The translations under genes and the position numbers were made by a program. DNA of 64,000 bases, from NCBI GenBank assembly GCA_964242595.1, contig CAXTBC010000012.1, positions 1-64,000 of the forward strand. The letters are read 5' to 3'. Source of the stretch: BOG-908 sp964242595 (GTDB taxonomy: Bacteria > Pseudomonadota > Alphaproteobacteria > Acetobacterales > Acetobacteraceae). Shown here one piece after another: positions 25,683 to 33,322 of this stretch (within the stretch, counting starts at the first letter, position 1; every line of letters begins with the position of its first letter). Under the pieces are notes generated by a model that was not told the origin of the DNA, ran no database searches, and saw only the letters and a program-made list of their open reading frames with translations.

Positions 25683-26806
25683 TGCCCGACCTGAAGCAGC
25701 TGTTCCGAGCCTCCGGCAAGCGTCAGCGTGAGATTGCCGAAGCGGTGGGCCGCAGCGAAGGTGCGGTGAGCCAGTGGGTGGCCGGCGAGCGGGACATCCC
25801 GGCCGACCTCGTGCTGCGCGTGGAAGACGTGACAGGCATCCCGCGCCATCGCCTGCGGCCCGACCTTTGGGAGACGAGAATGCTCAACGCCGACCCTGCC
25901 CAGACCGCGCCGGACCTGACCCACCTGCAGCGCCTGGAAGCCGAGAGCATCCACATCATGCGCGAGGTGGCGGCCGAGGCCGAGCGGCCGGTAATGCTGT
26001 ACTCCGTGGGCAAGGACAGCGCGGTGATGCTGCATCTGGCGATGAAGGCGTTTGCCCCGGGCAAGCCGCCGTTCCCGCTGCTGCACGTCAACACCACCTG
26101 GAAGTTCGGCGGCATGATCGCCTTCCGCGACCAGCGCGTGGCCGAGCTGGGCCTGACGATGCACGAGTGGATCAACAAGGATGGCGTGGCCCGCGGCATC
26201 AACCCGTTCGACCACGGCGGCGCCTACACCGACATCATGAAGACCGAGGCACTGAAAGCGGCGCTGGACCACCACGGCTTCGACGTGGCGTTCGGCGGCG
26301 CCCGGCGCGACGAAGAGAAAAGCCGCAGCAAGGAGCGCATCTTCTCCTTCCGCTCCGCCCAGCACCGATGGGACCCGAAGAAGCAGCGGCCGGAACTTTG
26401 GCACCTGTACAACGCGCGCAAGTCGCGCGGCGAGAGCATACGGGTGTTTCCGCTGAGCAACTGGACCGAGCTGGACATCTGGCAGTACATCCACCTGGAG
26501 AACATCCCGATCGTCCCGCTGTACTTCTCGGCCGAGCGGCCGGTGGTGCAGTACAACGGCATGACGATCATGGTGGATGACGATCGCATGCGGGTGCCCG
26601 AGGGGCAGGCGCCGGAGATGAAGAAGATACGGTTCCGCACGCTGGGCTGCTACCCGCTGACGGGTGCGGTGGAGAGCGAGGCGGCGAGCCTGCCGGAGAT
26701 CATCCAGGAGATGCTGCTGACGACAACGAGCGAGCGGCAGGGGCGGGCGATCGACCATGACGCAGCGGCCAGCATGGAGAAGAAGAAGCAGGAGGGGTAT
26801 TTTTGA
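25682..26806 (+). CDS. cysD: Sulfate adenylyltransferase subunit CysD with N-terminal Cro/YdaS-type HTH
   Basis: CysD is the small catalytic subunit of ATP sulfurylase, making APS from ATP and sulfate with CysN. Residues 67-374 are a full-length CysD (308 aa): LMYSVGKDS-type PP-loop (VMLYSVGKDSAVML), HVNTTWKF, FGGARRDEEKSRSKER, and LSNWTELDIWQYI. In the same frame, with no stop, residues 1-66 form a Cro/C1-like HTH: QREIAEAVGRSEGAVSQWVAG followed by GIPRHRLRPDLW, the tail typical of YdaS-family antitoxin/repressors. An internal ATG at 25880 with GGGAGA could give CysD alone. Whether the cell makes a fusion, CysD, or both is unclear. Confidence 0.93.
   Translation: MPDLKQLFRASGKRQREIAEAVGRSEGAVSQWVAGERDIPADLVLRVEDVTGIPRHRLRPDLWETRMLNADPAQTAPDLTHLQRLEAESIHIMREVAAEAERPVMLYSVGKDSAVMLHLAMKAFAPGKPPFPLLHVNTTWKFGGMIAFRDQRVAELGLTMHEWINKDGVARGINPFDHGGAYTDIMKTEALKAALDHHGFDVAFGGARRDEEKSRSKERIFSFRSAQHRWDPKKQRPELWHLYNARKSRGESIRVFPLSNWTELDIWQYIHLENIPIVPLYFSAERPVVQYNGMTIMVDDDRMRVPEGQAPEMKKIRFRTLGCYPLTGAVESEAASLPEIIQEMLLTTTSERQGRAIDHDAAASMEKKKQEGYF
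25869..25882 (+). promoter_or_regulatory. Internal ribosome binding site and ATG for stand-alone CysD
   Basis: GGGAGA (25869-25874) lies 5 bp before ATG (25880) in frame with CysD. Initiation here gives a 308-residue protein, the normal CysD length. This contrasts with the HTH start at 25682, which has no such site. Confidence 0.6.
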
Positions 26807-27356
26807 TGCGTACCCGCATAGATTGCGGGTTATGTCCCGAAATAATGAAGCTTGCGTTGGTTGCAAGTCAATCGGTGTGGATCATGGCCTGGCCAGCTCT
26901 ATCCTGGGCACAGGATACGTTCCAGATACCCCGATTGACACCATCATCTGACGTGCCGAGGGGCAGCTTTTCGTCCTGGCCGATAGACCGCCGAAAGCCG
27001 GCGGAAACCGCTACGGCCCAGCTGTGCAAGGTGCAACTCGACAAGCAGCTTGATGCCAGCCGGCGGAAGGGGATCACTTACGCAAGAGCAAGGCGCAGTT
27101 TTCGCGCAGAAGGCCCTGGCCTTTATCGGAGCGTGCATAGCCGCAAACATGCCGGATGATTGGCCAAAACAAAGCCTGGTCCGTTCGAAAACTTTGAAGC
27201 ACGCCGCCATCGCTCACCGGCTCAATTCGAGCTTCACAATGCCGGACATACCCTGGCGGTCCTAAGGTCTAAACAGGCCAATCGGCTTATCACCGAGGGC
27301 TTCTAATTTTGACAGCGCTCCTCTCAGGACGCGTTGCGCATTCGGAGTGTCAAACC
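26807..27356 (+). pseudogene. Low-GC cysD-cysN spacer with degraded coding remnants
   Basis: 550 bp of visibly lower G+C than the genes around it. In one frame from ATG 26845 a signal-peptide-like start (KLALVASQSVWIMAWPALSWA, then QDTFQIPRL) runs to about 27090. A second frame continues from about 27053 with plausible protein (QEQGAVFAQKALAFIGACIAANMPDDW) to a stop at 27265. One frameshift between them would join a secreted protein of about 140 residues. It may equally be spacer. I do not recognise a family. Confidence 0.4.
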
Positions 27357-29258
27357 ATGGCCCACGTCAGCGACCTTATCGCCTCCGACATCAACGCCTA
27401 CCTCAAGCAGCACGAGACCAAGTCCCTGCTCCGCTTCATCACCTGCGGCAGCGTGGACGACGGCAAGTCCACGCTGATCGGCCGGCTGCTCTACGACAGC
27501 AAGATGATCTTCGAGGACCAGCTCGCAGCACTCGAAGCCGACTCCAGGAAGATGGGGACGCAGGGCCAGAACATCGACTTCGCACTGCTGGTGGACGGGT
27601 TAGCGGCCGAGCGCGAGCAGGGCATCACCATCGACGTGGCGTACCGCTTCTTCTCGACCGACAAGCGCAAGTTCATCGTGGCCGACACGCCCGGCCACGA
27701 GCAGTACACACGCAACATGATCACCGGCGCGTCCACGGCGGACCTGGCCGTCATCCTGATCGACGCGCGGCGCGGCGTGCTGACGCAGACGCGGCGGCAC
27801 TCCTATCTGGTGTCGCTGATCGGTATCAAGCAGGTGGTGCTCGCCATAAACAAGATGGACCTGGTCAACTACTCGCGCGACGTGTTCGACCGTATTCTGG
27901 GCGACTACACAGCGTTCGCGGCGCAACTCAGCATCGACAAGATCATCCCGATCCCAATCTCCGCCTTGGCCGGCGACAACATTACCGAACCCAGCGGCAA
28001 CACGCCCTGGTATCACGGCCCCACGCTGATGGGCCATTTGGAAAATGTGGAGGTGGCGAGCCTGTCGCGTTCCGCGCCGTTCCGCCTGCCGGTGCAGTGG
28101 GTGAACCGCCCCAACCTGGATTTCCGCGGTTTCTCCGGCATGGTCGCGTCCGGCACCGTGCATCCCGGCGATCTGGTGAAGGTAATGCCGTCCGCGCGGC
28201 AGAGCCGCGTGGCGCGCGTGCTGATCGACGGCGACCTGCCTTACGCCACCGCTGGCCAGTCCATCACGCTGACGCTGGAAGACGAGATCGACTGCAGCCG
28301 CGGCGACGTGATCTGCGGCGCCGAGGCGCCGGCCGAAGTCTCCGACCAGTTCGAGACCACCATCGTGTGGATGAACGACACGCCGATGCTGCCAGGCCGC
28401 AGCTACCTGATGAAGATCGGCACCAAGACGATCACCGCCTCCGTCACCACGCTGAAGCACAAGGTGAACGTGAACACGCTCGAAGAGATGGCCGCGCGCC
28501 AGCTCGAGCTCAACGAGATCGGGCTGTGCAACATCAGCCTGGACCAGCCTGTGGCGTTCGATTCCTACACGGAAAACCGCGCCACCGGCGGCTTCATCCT
28601 GATCGACCGGCTGAGCAACGAGACGGTGGCGGCCGGGCTGATCCATTTCGCACTGCGCCGCGCACAGAACATCCACTGGCAGGCGGTCGACCTCAGCCGT
28701 GCGGCGCGCGCCGCGCAGAAAGGCCAGCAGCCCTGCGTGCTGTGGTTCACCGGCCTGTCAGGTGCGGGCAAGTCCACCATTGCCAACTTGGTGGAGAAGC
28801 GCCTGTTCGCGCTGGGCCGCCACACGACGCTGCTGGACGGCGACAACGTGCGCCACGGCCTGAATCGCGACCTGGGCTTTACCGACACCGACCGCGTGGA
28901 GAACATCCGCCGCGTGGGCGAGGTGGCGCGCCTGATGGCGGATTCCGGACTGATCGTGCTCGTCTCGTTCATCTCGCCGTTCCGCTCGGAACGCCAGATG
29001 GCGCGCGACCTGATGCCGCCGGGCGAGTTCCTGGAAGTGTTCATCGACACGCCGCTTGCCGAAGCCGAGAAGCGCGACGTGAAGGGGCTGTATAAGAAGG
29101 CGCGGCGCGGCGAGATCAAGCATTTCACCGGCATCTCGAGTCCTTACGAGGCGCCGGACGACGCCGAGCTGCGGATCGACACGACGAAGCTCTCGGCGGA
29201 GCAGGCGGCTGAGGCGATCGTGGCGCAGCTGGAAAGCCAAGGACTTTTGAAGGGCTAG
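27357..29258 (+). CDS. cysNC: Bifunctional sulfate adenylyltransferase subunit 1/APS kinase CysNC
   Basis: 633-residue fusion. The N-terminal part (about 1-440) is CysN, the GTPase that drives ATP sulfurylase: CGSVDDGKSTLIGRLLYD (P-loop), DTPGHEQYTRNM (G3) and NKMDLV (G4). The C-terminal part (about 455-633) is APS kinase CysC: TGLSGAGKSTIANLVEK, LDGDNVRHGLNRDLGF and SPYEAP. Together they convert sulfate to PAPS. GGAG lies about 10 bp before the ATG. It is separated from cysD by an unusual 550-bp spacer; cysQ follows after repeat A12, completing a sulfate activation locus. Confidence 0.97.
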   Translation: MAHVSDLIASDINAYLKQHETKSLLRFITCGSVDDGKSTLIGRLLYDSKMIFEDQLAALEADSRKMGTQGQNIDFALLVDGLAAEREQGITIDVAYRFFSTDKRKFIVADTPGHEQYTRNMITGASTADLAVILIDARRGVLTQTRRHSYLVSLIGIKQVVLAINKMDLVNYSRDVFDRILGDYTAFAAQLSIDKIIPIPISALAGDNITEPSGNTPWYHGPTLMGHLENVEVASLSRSAPFRLPVQWVNRPNLDFRGFSGMVASGTVHPGDLVKVMPSARQSRVARVLIDGDLPYATAGQSITLTLEDEIDCSRGDVICGAEAPAEVSDQFETTIVWMNDTPMLPGRSYLMKIGTKTITASVTTLKHKVNVNTLEEMAARQLELNEIGLCNISLDQPVAFDSYTENRATGGFILIDRLSNETVAAGLIHFALRRAQNIHWQAVDLSRAARAAQKGQQPCVLWFTGLSGAGKSTIANLVEKRLFALGRHTTLLDGDNVRHGLNRDLGFTDTDRVENIRRVGEVARLMADSGLIVLVSFISPFRSERQMARDLMPPGEFLEVFIDTPLAEAEKRDVKGLYKKARRGEIKHFTGISSPYEAPDDAELRIDTTKLSAEQAAEAIVAQLESQGLLKG

Positions 29259-29393
29259 GCAAGGCCTTCTTTTTTGTAAAAAAGAAGCAAAAAACTCTTG
29301 CTCGCGCTGTCGCGGACTTCTCCGGCAGCGTGCATCAAACGAACAAAAGTTTTTTGGTTCTTTTTTTCAAAAAAGAACTCTTCCTTCCTTGAG
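29259..29393. repeat. Family A foldback element (A12)
   Basis: Starts at the base after the cysNC TAG. Left CTTCTTTTTT/AAAAAAGAAG hairpin, CAAAAAACTCTTG, a middle with GCGCTGTCGCGG and CTCCGGCAGCG, CAAAAGTTTTTTG, right GGTTC/GAACT hairpin. It ends just before the cysQ start. Confidence 0.92.
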
Positions 29394-29400
29394 GCCAACA

Positions 29401-30162
29401 ATGCTCGATCACCAAGCCCTGCTAGCCGCCATCAAGCCCATAGCCGAGGAAGCCGGCCGCGCCACCATGGCGTTCTACGGCCTGAGCGACTCGATGGCGA
29501 AAGCCGACGGCAGTCCCGTCACCGCCGCCGACCAGGCCGCCGAGGACGTCATCCTGCCGCAGTTGCGCCACCTGACGCCGGACATCCCCGTGGTGTCCGA
29601 GGAAGAAGCGTCGAAGGGCCTCTCGCCGGACGTGACGGGCGCCCGGTTCTGGCTTGTGGACCCGCTTGACGGTACCAAGGAATTCCTGAGCGGCAATGGC
29701 GAGTTCACCGTCAACATCGCGCTGATCGAGCACGGCAGGCCGGTGCTCGGCGTGGTCGTGGTTCCCGCGTTGGGCGAAACCTACGCCGGCGCCGAACCCG
29801 GGACGGCCACGCTGACGGACAAGCACGGCGAGCGTGCAATCGGCGTGCGCGCGGCGCCCGCGCACGGCCTGACCGTCGTGGGCTCTCGCAGCCACGGCGA
29901 CGCGGCCGCGATGGAAACCTTTCTCGGCGGCCGCGCGGTGGCGCAGTTCCGCGCGGCAGGCAGCTCGCTGAAACTCTGCTTGATCGCTCGCGGAGAGGCG
30001 GATCTGTACCCGCGGCTGGGTACCACGATGGAGTGGGACATCGCGGCCGGCCACGCGGTGCTGCGTGCGGCAGGCGGCCGGTTGGAGCTGCTGGACGGAG
30101 GAGCTTTTCTGTATGGGAAGCCTGATTACAGGAACGCGCATTTCGCGGCGTACGGTAAGTAA
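29401..30162 (+). CDS. cysQ: 3'(2'),5'-bisphosphate nucleotidase CysQ
   Basis: 253-residue Mg-dependent phosphatase of the inositol monophosphatase superfamily that removes PAP, the by-product of PAPS reduction. Metal-site motifs are present: VVSEEEAS (Glu), LVDPLDGTKEFLSGNGEF (DPLDGT) and MEWDIAAGHAVLRAAGG (WDIAAGHA). It belongs with cysD and cysNC. ATG 29401 is close behind A12, with GAGG as the Shine-Dalgarno in the short space between. Confidence 0.95.
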   Translation: MLDHQALLAAIKPIAEEAGRATMAFYGLSDSMAKADGSPVTAADQAAEDVILPQLRHLTPDIPVVSEEEASKGLSPDVTGARFWLVDPLDGTKEFLSGNGEFTVNIALIEHGRPVLGVVVVPALGETYAGAEPGTATLTDKHGERAIGVRAAPAHGLTVVGSRSHGDAAAMETFLGGRAVAQFRAAGSSLKLCLIARGEADLYPRLGTTMEWDIAAGHAVLRAAGGRLELLDGGAFLYGKPDYRNAHFAAYGK

Positions 30163-30176
30163 TACTCGCGAATTGG

Positions 30177-30350
30177 GAAAGGCCAGGGGCTCTGCCCCTG
30201 GCGTCGCAGACTCGAACCAATAGCACCTTTGCGCCAGCCCGCTACGGACAAGTTCCTGGAAACTGTCTGTTGGAAATCCAAACAGAGTGGGGGTCTGGGG
30301 CCTCGAGGCCCCAGCGGAGTTTGGGGCAGAGCCCCACACTTCCTACAAAT
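30177..30350. repeat. Family B palindromic element (B6)
   Basis: GCCAGGGGCTCTGCCCCTGG, a decayed middle with 'GACAAGTTCCTGG', then GGGGCCTCGAGGCCCC, CAGCGGAG and GGGGCAGAGCCCC. It fills the gap between converging cysQ and the GT9-like gene. Confidence 0.88.
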
Positions 30351-30351
30351 C

Positions 30352-31236
30352 TCAAACCGCCTGCCTCACATCCACCGTCGGGTACCACACCGAGCGCCTC
30401 CCGTCGGCCGGCCACCGCCAATCCGGCTCGCGTTTCACCAGCACCGTGGCCGGGCACCCGAGCGCGCCGGCTAAATGCGCCACCATCGTGTCCACAGTCA
30501 CCACATGTGCCGCGCTGCAGGCCAGCGCCGCGGTCTCCACAACATCCTCGTCGGCGTCGCCGGGGTTGATGAAGCGCCCGTCCGCCTCGGCGGCCGCCGG
30601 TCCGCGCTGCAGGCTCAGCAGGTGCCGCCCCGTCACCTCAGGTAAGGCAAGCATCGCTTCCAGCGTCACGGACCGGCTCGGGTCCCAGCCGCCGGCTTGC
30701 CAGCACAGGCCCACGGCACCGGCCGCCCGCGTCCGGACGCGCGCCAGCCGGTCGGTCGGCACGTGCAAGTAGGGCACCAGCGCGCCCAGGCCGGCCGTCT
30801 CCGCGCGCAGCACGTGGCCGAGTTCCATGATCTCCACATCGCAGGCGCCGGCGGGCAGCGGGTGCGCCGGATCGAACGCCACGAGCCGGTCGATGCATGG
30901 CCAGTCCGCCAGCAACGGGCATAGTGCCGGCTGACACTCCAGCGTCACGCGCGCCGCCCGAGCACGCAGGGCGGGCAGGAAGCGGGCGAACTGCAGCGTG
31001 TCGCCCAGGCCGTGGTAGCAACGCACCAGCACCTCACGCCCGTCCGGCGGCGTGCCGTCCCACACCCAGCGCTCGTGGTAGGGCAGGCGCGGGTCGTCGC
31101 GCGTGGCCGGGTTCCGGGCGGCCAGCACCGCGTCGCCGATGCGCCAAGCCGCCGGTAGGTCGCCAGCCTGCATGGCGCGCACCCACGCGACGCCCGGATC
31201 GGCGGCCGGGTAGTCCAGCATCGCCAATCCTGTCAT
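30352..31236 (-). CDS. Glycosyltransferase, GT9/ADP-heptose:LPS transferase-like
   Basis: 294-residue protein resembling the C-terminal glycosyltransferase domain of bacterial TPR-GT proteins: YHGLGDTLQFARFLP (loop near the donor site), VTLECQPALCPLL, VGLCWQAGGWDP, and late TVDTMVAHLAGALGCPATVLV, the conserved acceptor/donor cradle. Residues 1-45 look like a short TPR-like lead. Two candidate starts exist (ATG 31236 and ATG 31221); the first is given. It lies in the glycan cluster and is divergent from nhaA. Substrate unknown. Confidence 0.78.
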   Translation of the reverse strand: MTGLAMLDYPAADPGVAWVRAMQAGDLPAAWRIGDAVLAARNPATRDDPRLPYHERWVWDGTPPDGREVLVRCYHGLGDTLQFARFLPALRARAARVTLECQPALCPLLADWPCIDRLVAFDPAHPLPAGACDVEIMELGHVLRAETAGLGALVPYLHVPTDRLARVRTRAAGAVGLCWQAGGWDPSRSVTLEAMLALPEVTGRHLLSLQRGPAAAEADGRFINPGDADEDVVETAALACSAAHVVTVDTMVAHLAGALGCPATVLVKREPDWRWPADGRRSVWYPTVDVRQAV

Positions 31237-31279
31237 CCTCGGGTGCGCCAAGCCATCACGGACCTTCAACGTTGCCCGA

Positions 31280-33322
31280 TCACTCCCCGTTTCCGCCGTC
31301 TTGAGCCGCCGCAGCCGAGTCGTCCGGCCGTTCTGGGCATTCATGCGCAGCGAGGCCGCGGGCGGCTTCCTGCTGGTTGCCGCGTCCGCCGCCGCCCTGA
31401 CCTGGTCCAACACCTCGGCTGCCCCGCTTTATACGCGGCTGCTCGACATCCGACTGGTCGTCCACGGCACCGGCATGTCCCTGCATGGCCTCATCAACGA
31501 CGGGCTGATGGCGCTGTTCTTCCTGCTTGCCGGGCTGGAGATCCGGCGGGAGATGACGCACGGCCGGTTGGCCACGCTGCGTGGGATGGCCGCACCCGGC
31601 GTGGCGGCGCTGGGCGGCATGGTGGTGCCGGCTGCCATCTACCTGGCGCTGAACCGCGCGAGTCCGGCCAGCCTTCGCGGCTGGGCGGTGCCCGTCGCCA
31701 CGGACATCGCCTTCTCGCTCGCCGTGCTGCGCCTGCTCGGTCCCCGGGGCGGCGCTTCGGTCCGCATCTTCCTCACCGCGCTTGCCATCTTGGACGATCT
31801 GGGGGCCATCGGCGTCATCGCCGTGTTCTACAGCCACGGCCTGGCCTGGCCGATGCTGGGTTTGGCCATGTTGCTGTGCGCCGGCCTGCTCGGCCTGCGC
31901 ACGGCCGGCGTGGTCCGCCTTTGGCCCTACCTCACCGGGGGCGCCGTGCTCTGGCTGCTGATGTACAACAGCGGCGTGCATGCCACCCTCGCCGGCGTCG
32001 CACTCGCCTTCATCGTGCCGGACCGCTCGGCCGGCCGGCTTGAGGGCGCGCTCTCCGACGTGGTGGGCTACGTCATCCTGCCGTTGTTCGGGCTGGCCAA
32101 TGCCGGCCTGGCGTTCACCGCCATGCACCTTTCCATCTTGCTGACCCCGGGGCCGCTCGGCGTGTTCCTGGGGCTTGTCCTGGGAAAGCAGGCCGGCGTG
32201 TTCGGCGCCACGCTGTTGGGCCGCCGCCTGGGGCTGCTGACGTTGCCGCCGAACATGGGCACACGGCAGCTTTACGGCGCGTCCCTCCTTTGCGGCATCG
32301 GCTTCACCATGAGCCTGTTCATCGGCGACCTCGCCTTCCGCGGCACCGCCCTGCACGACGGCGTGAAGCTCGCCGTGTTCTGCGGGTCGCTCCTGTCGGC
32401 GGTCCTGGGCGTAATCGTCCTGGCCGGCACCGCGCGCGAGCACGCCTGAGGCCCGGGAGGACCTGGGCCCAGGCTCCGGCTCAGCCGTGCTTGGTGGAGA
32501 AGCCGCCTTGCCCGATCCGCCAGCGTCCGGCTTCCGCAGCACGTAAGCCGCGCCGTCCCACAGGCCAAACGGCCGCAAGCCCCGCACTTCCACGCGCAAA
32601 CCGCACCGCTTCAGCAACGCCTCTGCATCCGAACCGTAGGACAGGTTCAGGACCACCAGCGCCCCGCCTGGCCGCAGCAGCCGCGCCGCGGCTGCCAAGT
32701 GCGCCTCCGCAATGCCAGCCTCCACTAGGTAGGGAAAGCTGTCCACCGCCAGCACCAAACCGAAACTGCCCTCGGCCAACCAAGCCGGCGGTTGGCCGTC
32801 CGTCACCTCGAACGCCAGGCGCGGATCGGCGCCGTGCCGCCGCCGCGCCTCGGCCACCATGCCGGGCGAGACGTCCAACCCCAGAACGCTGCCCACGTGC
32901 GGCGCCAGCCCTGCCGCGACGCGTCCGGTGCCGCAGCCCAGGTCCAGCACCCTTACGTCCAAGGGCGCCAGGCCGGTGGCACGCAGCCAGTCCACGATCT
33001 CGGCCGCTGCGCGGGCGGCCAGCACCGGGTCGTTCAGCGTGTAGGCGGCCACGCTGGCTTCCGGGGCGGCGGCCACAGCGCGGTCGAACATCGCGGCGAT
33101 GGCCGCCGGATCCTGCGCCCTCGCGTGATGCACCCGGGCGTGGGCCAGCATGTCCGCCACCACGCGCAAATTGTCGCCCTGCCGCGCGGCCAAGTCGGCC
33201 AAGGCAGAGCCTGGCGGCAACATCGCCGCCAGGTGCTCCGGCCGCACGCCGTCCAGCAACAGGCGGCTCAGCGCCACTTCCGGCGAGATGCGGCCCGCGG
33301 CGCAGTCCTCCACGGCGCTCAC
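31280..33322 (-). CDS. SAM-dependent methyltransferase with run-on C-terminus antisense to nhaA
   Basis: The real domain is residues 1 to about 270: an alpha-helical N-terminus (ISPEVALSRLLLDGVRPEHL), then a class I methyltransferase fold with VRVLDLGCGTGRVAAGLA (SAM motif I), GLDVSPGMVAEAR, LVLAVDSFPYL (motif IV) and RLLRPGGALVVL. After YVLRKPDAGG the frame meets no stop and continues antisense through all of nhaA to 31280, adding about 400 low-complexity residues. A one-base shift near 32495-32520 would give a stop at 32481, so a lost stop or sequencing error is possible. GTG 33322 overlaps the upstream GNAT stop (GTGA). Confidence 0.75.
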   Translation of the reverse strand: MSAVEDCAAGRISPEVALSRLLLDGVRPEHLAAMLPPGSALADLAARQGDNLRVVADMLAHARVHHARAQDPAAIAAMFDRAVAAAPEASVAAYTLNDPVLAARAAAEIVDWLRATGLAPLDVRVLDLGCGTGRVAAGLAPHVGSVLGLDVSPGMVAEARRRHGADPRLAFEVTDGQPPAWLAEGSFGLVLAVDSFPYLVEAGIAEAHLAAAARLLRPGGALVVLNLSYGSDAEALLKRCGLRVEVRGLRPFGLWDGAAYVLRKPDAGGSGKAASPPSTAEPEPGPRSSRASGVLARGAGQDDYAQDRRQERPAEHGELHAVVQGGAAEGEVADEQAHGEADAAKEGRAVKLPCAHVRRQRQQPQAAAQQRGAEHAGLLSQDKPQEHAERPRGQQDGKVHGGERQAGIGQPEQRQDDVAHHVGERALKPAGRAVRHDEGECDAGEGGMHAAVVHQQPEHGAPGEVGPKADHAGRAQAEQAGAQQHGQTQHRPGQAVAVEHGDDADGPQIVQDGKRGEEDADRSAAPGTEQAQHGEREGDVRGDGHRPAAKAGRTRAVQRQVDGSRHHHAAQRRHAGCGHPTQRGQPAVRHLPPDLQPGKQEEQRHQPVVDEAMQGHAGAVDDQSDVEQPRIKRGSRGVGPGQGGGGRGNQQEAARGLAAHECPERPDDSAAAAQDGGNGE
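31301..32449 (+). CDS. nhaA: Na+/H+ antiporter NhaA
   Basis: 382-residue inner-membrane antiporter with about 12 helices. Landmarks are NDGLMALFFLLAGLEIRREMTHG, the VATDIAFSLAVL strand and the ion-binding ILDDLGAIGVIAVFY with two aspartates, and the C-terminal GIGFTMSLFIGDLAF. The TTG at 31301 gives a length close to known NhaA; ATG at 31343 (368 aa) is the alternative. It exchanges sodium for protons to maintain pH and salt balance. On the opposite strand an uninterrupted reading frame of a methyltransferase gene spans the whole of nhaA. Confidence 0.93.
   Translation: MSRRSRVVRPFWAFMRSEAAGGFLLVAASAAALTWSNTSAAPLYTRLLDIRLVVHGTGMSLHGLINDGLMALFFLLAGLEIRREMTHGRLATLRGMAAPGVAALGGMVVPAAIYLALNRASPASLRGWAVPVATDIAFSLAVLRLLGPRGGASVRIFLTALAILDDLGAIGVIAVFYSHGLAWPMLGLAMLLCAGLLGLRTAGVVRLWPYLTGGAVLWLLMYNSGVHATLAGVALAFIVPDRSAGRLEGALSDVVGYVILPLFGLANAGLAFTAMHLSILLTPGPLGVFLGLVLGKQAGVFGATLLGRRLGLLTLPPNMGTRQLYGASLLCGIGFTMSLFIGDLAFRGTALHDGVKLAVFCGSLLSAVLGVIVLAGTAREHA

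Noticed and set aside
27600..28676. 358-codon minus-strand frame opposite cysNC
   Set aside because: Antisense shadow without motifs; CysN GTPase motifs are intact on the plus strand.
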